64,000 bases of DNA, taken from assembly GCF_013186535.1 (NCBI RefSeq), contig NZ_JABMCZ010000001.1, positions 434,001-498,000 on the forward strand, given 5' to 3'. Origin of the DNA: Nocardia terpenica. GTDB lineage: Bacteria > Actinomycetota > Actinomycetes > Mycobacteriales > Mycobacteriaceae. This document shows, piece after piece, positions 52,097 to 64,000 of this stretch (position 1 is the stretch's first letter; every line of letters begins with the position of its first letter). The position numbers and the translations under genes are program-made. Under the pieces are notes generated by a model that did not search any database, was not told where the DNA came from, and worked only from the letters and a program-made list of their open reading frames with translations.

Positions 52097-53371
52097 ATGA
52101 CTTCATCCCGCACGGCCACCCCGCTCGGCGTCGGTGCCCTCACGGACGCCGATCCCGGCGCCCTGCTCGCGCTCGGTTCGCCACCGCCGGTGGAAACCGA
52201 CGGTGGCGCAACGCTTCTCGAGTGGCTGCGGGTCCGGCGCGCCGCGGGTCCGATCTGGCGCGACGACCGGGGCCACTACCACCTGTTCCGGCACGCCGAC
52301 CTGATCGCCGTCGTCTCCGATCCCGCGACCTACTCCTCCGATACGGTGACCCGCCCCAGCGGCGGCACCGAATCCCCGCCGCCGGGCACCCTGCTGCTGA
52401 TGGATCCGCCGTGGCACCGCACCATGCGCCGGCTGGTCACCAAGGCGTTCAGCGCGCGCCGGGTGAACGATCTCGGCACCCGGATCGCCGAACTCGCCGC
52501 CGAACTGCTCGACGACATCGCCGCGCGCACACCGGATGCGGACGGCGGCGTCGAGGTCGACCTGGTCGACACCTTCGCCAATCCGCTGCCGGTCACCGTG
52601 ATCGCGGAGCTGCTCGGCGTCCCGTTCGACGACCTCGACAAATTCCAGAAGTGGGCGGACTGCCTGCTGACCGACAAGATGGACGACCCCGAGGGCGCGG
52701 CCCGGCTCAACACCACCATCCTGGAGATGCGGGACTACCTGCAGGGGCGCGTGGACATCCGGCGAGCCGAGCCCGCCGCGGACCTGATCGGCACCCTGGT
52801 CGCCGCCGAGGTCGACGGCCGCACCCTCACCGATCGCGAGGCGATCAACTTCGCGGCGTTGCTGCTGCTCGCCGGGCACGTGACCACGGCCGTGCTGCTC
52901 GGCAACACCCTGCTGTGCCTGGACACCGCCCCGGGTGAGTGGGCGGCGCTGCGCGCGGACCCGTCCCGCATCCCCGCGGTGCTCGAGGAGGTGCTGCGCC
53001 TGCGCCCGCCGTTCCTGGCCATCGAGCGGGTGACCACCGGCCCGGTCGAGCTCTGCGGTGAGCAGCTGCCGGAGAACGCGGTCATCCACCTGTGGCTGCT
53101 GTCGGCCAACCGGGACGAGCGGGTCTTCGAGGACCCGGATGCGTTCCGCCCCAACCGATCCGAGTCGATGCAGATCGCCTTCGGGCACGGCATCCATCAC
53201 TGCCTGGGCGCCTCGCTGGCGCGGATGGAGGGCAAGATCGCGATGGAGCTGATGCTGGAGCGGTTCGACGACGTCCAGGTCCGGCGCGACGAGGAGTTGC
53301 GGTGGCATCAGGACAATGTGCTCGGCGCCCGGCACCTGCCGTTGCGGATCGTCCCGAGCCGGCGGGCGTGA
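52097..53371 (+). CDS. Cytochrome P450 (CYP107-like) polyketide tailoring oxidase
   Basis: The 424-aa soluble bacterial P450 has the ExxR motif in EEVLRLRPPF, the I-helix segment LLLAGHVTTAVLLGN and the heme-binding loop FGHGIHHCLGASLARME with its Cys ligand. It should hydroxylate or epoxidise the polyketide using ferredoxin electrons; no ferredoxin or reductase gene is in the window. The I-helix has Val where many P450s have an acid before Thr (AGHVTT for AGxETT), while the oxygen-activating Thr is kept. Because the heme Cys is present, this is a true P450 and not the Cys-less helper protein of the 48273 transferase. AGGGAG ends 4 nt before ATG 52097. The 82-bp gap upstream has an AT-rich patch (52051-52070) that may hold a promoter; the next PKS gene starts 13 bp downstream. 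Confidence 0.93.
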   Translation: MTSSRTATPLGVGALTDADPGALLALGSPPPVETDGGATLLEWLRVRRAAGPIWRDDRGHYHLFRHADLIAVVSDPATYSSDTVTRPSGGTESPPPGTLLLMDPPWHRTMRRLVTKAFSARRVNDLGTRIAELAAELLDDIAARTPDADGGVEVDLVDTFANPLPVTVIAELLGVPFDDLDKFQKWADCLLTDKMDDPEGAARLNTTILEMRDYLQGRVDIRRAEPAADLIGTLVAAEVDGRTLTDREAINFAALLLLAGHVTTAVLLGNTLLCLDTAPGEWAALRADPSRIPAVLEEVLRLRPPFLAIERVTTGPVELCGEQLPENAVIHLWLLSANRDERVFEDPDAFRPNRSESMQIAFGHGIHHCLGASLARMEGKIAMELMLERFDDVQVRRDEELRWHQDNVLGARHLPLRIVPSRRA

Positions 53372-53384
53372 GGGAAGCGGGAGC

Positions 53385-64000
<10,616 letters not shown>

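Overview
The window is 64 kb of very GC-rich DNA from an actinomycete, and every supported gene lies on the + strand. It is the interior of a large modular (cis-AT, type I) polyketide gene cluster. Both ends are cut inside polyketide synthase (PKS) genes. Gene style and a short interspersed repeat of the type GATCCCGGC...GCCGGGATC suggest Nocardia or a close relative; that is an inference, because no rRNA or housekeeping gene is present.

Layout: (1) 1-3426, 3' end of a PKS gene with one AT-DH-KR-ACP module (M1) and a C-terminal docking region. (2) 3540-28055, a giant five-module PKS of 8171 aa (M2-M6). (3) 28084-48261, a four-module PKS of 6725 aa ending in a thioesterase (M7-M10 + TE). (4) 48273-53371, an accessory block: an activator-dependent sugar transferase, a TetR-family regulator, a small membrane protein, a macrolide-type (MGT family) glycosyltransferase and a cytochrome P450. 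(5) 53385 to the window end, another PKS gene with M11 and M12, open at the 3' end. All intergenic gaps are 113 bp or less. No loading module, sugar-biosynthesis gene, tRNA, CRISPR or insertion sequence is visible.

If M1 to M10 act in gene order, the product is a macrolactone or acid with this carboxyl half: C2=C3 enoate, OH at C5, C7, C9, C13, C17 and C19, methyls at C6 and C12, CH2 at C11, a ketone at C15 (M4 has a DH but no KR) and C20=C21. The C15 ketone and C19 hydroxyl could close a six-membered hemiketal. The glycosyltransferases and P450 point to a glycosylated, oxidised macrolide. M11-M12 follow the thioesterase gene in the DNA and start with an ordinary docking region and an active KS, so they must act earlier in the line or in another line.

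The most unusual content is not a gene. Three unrelated reading frames (the M4 dehydratase, the TetR regulator, and the KS-AT linker of M12) each carry the same small hairpin, with stem CCCGGC/GCCGGG and loop CRAAAGCRC. Each hairpin runs directly into an array of 24-bp tandem repeats (12, 4 and 12 units). The shared core GCCGGG is read in a different frame at each locus, so the element is spreading as DNA and not as a protein motif. The M12 locus also has a second, inverted copy of the hairpin, and strand composition flips from C-rich to G-rich at that point.
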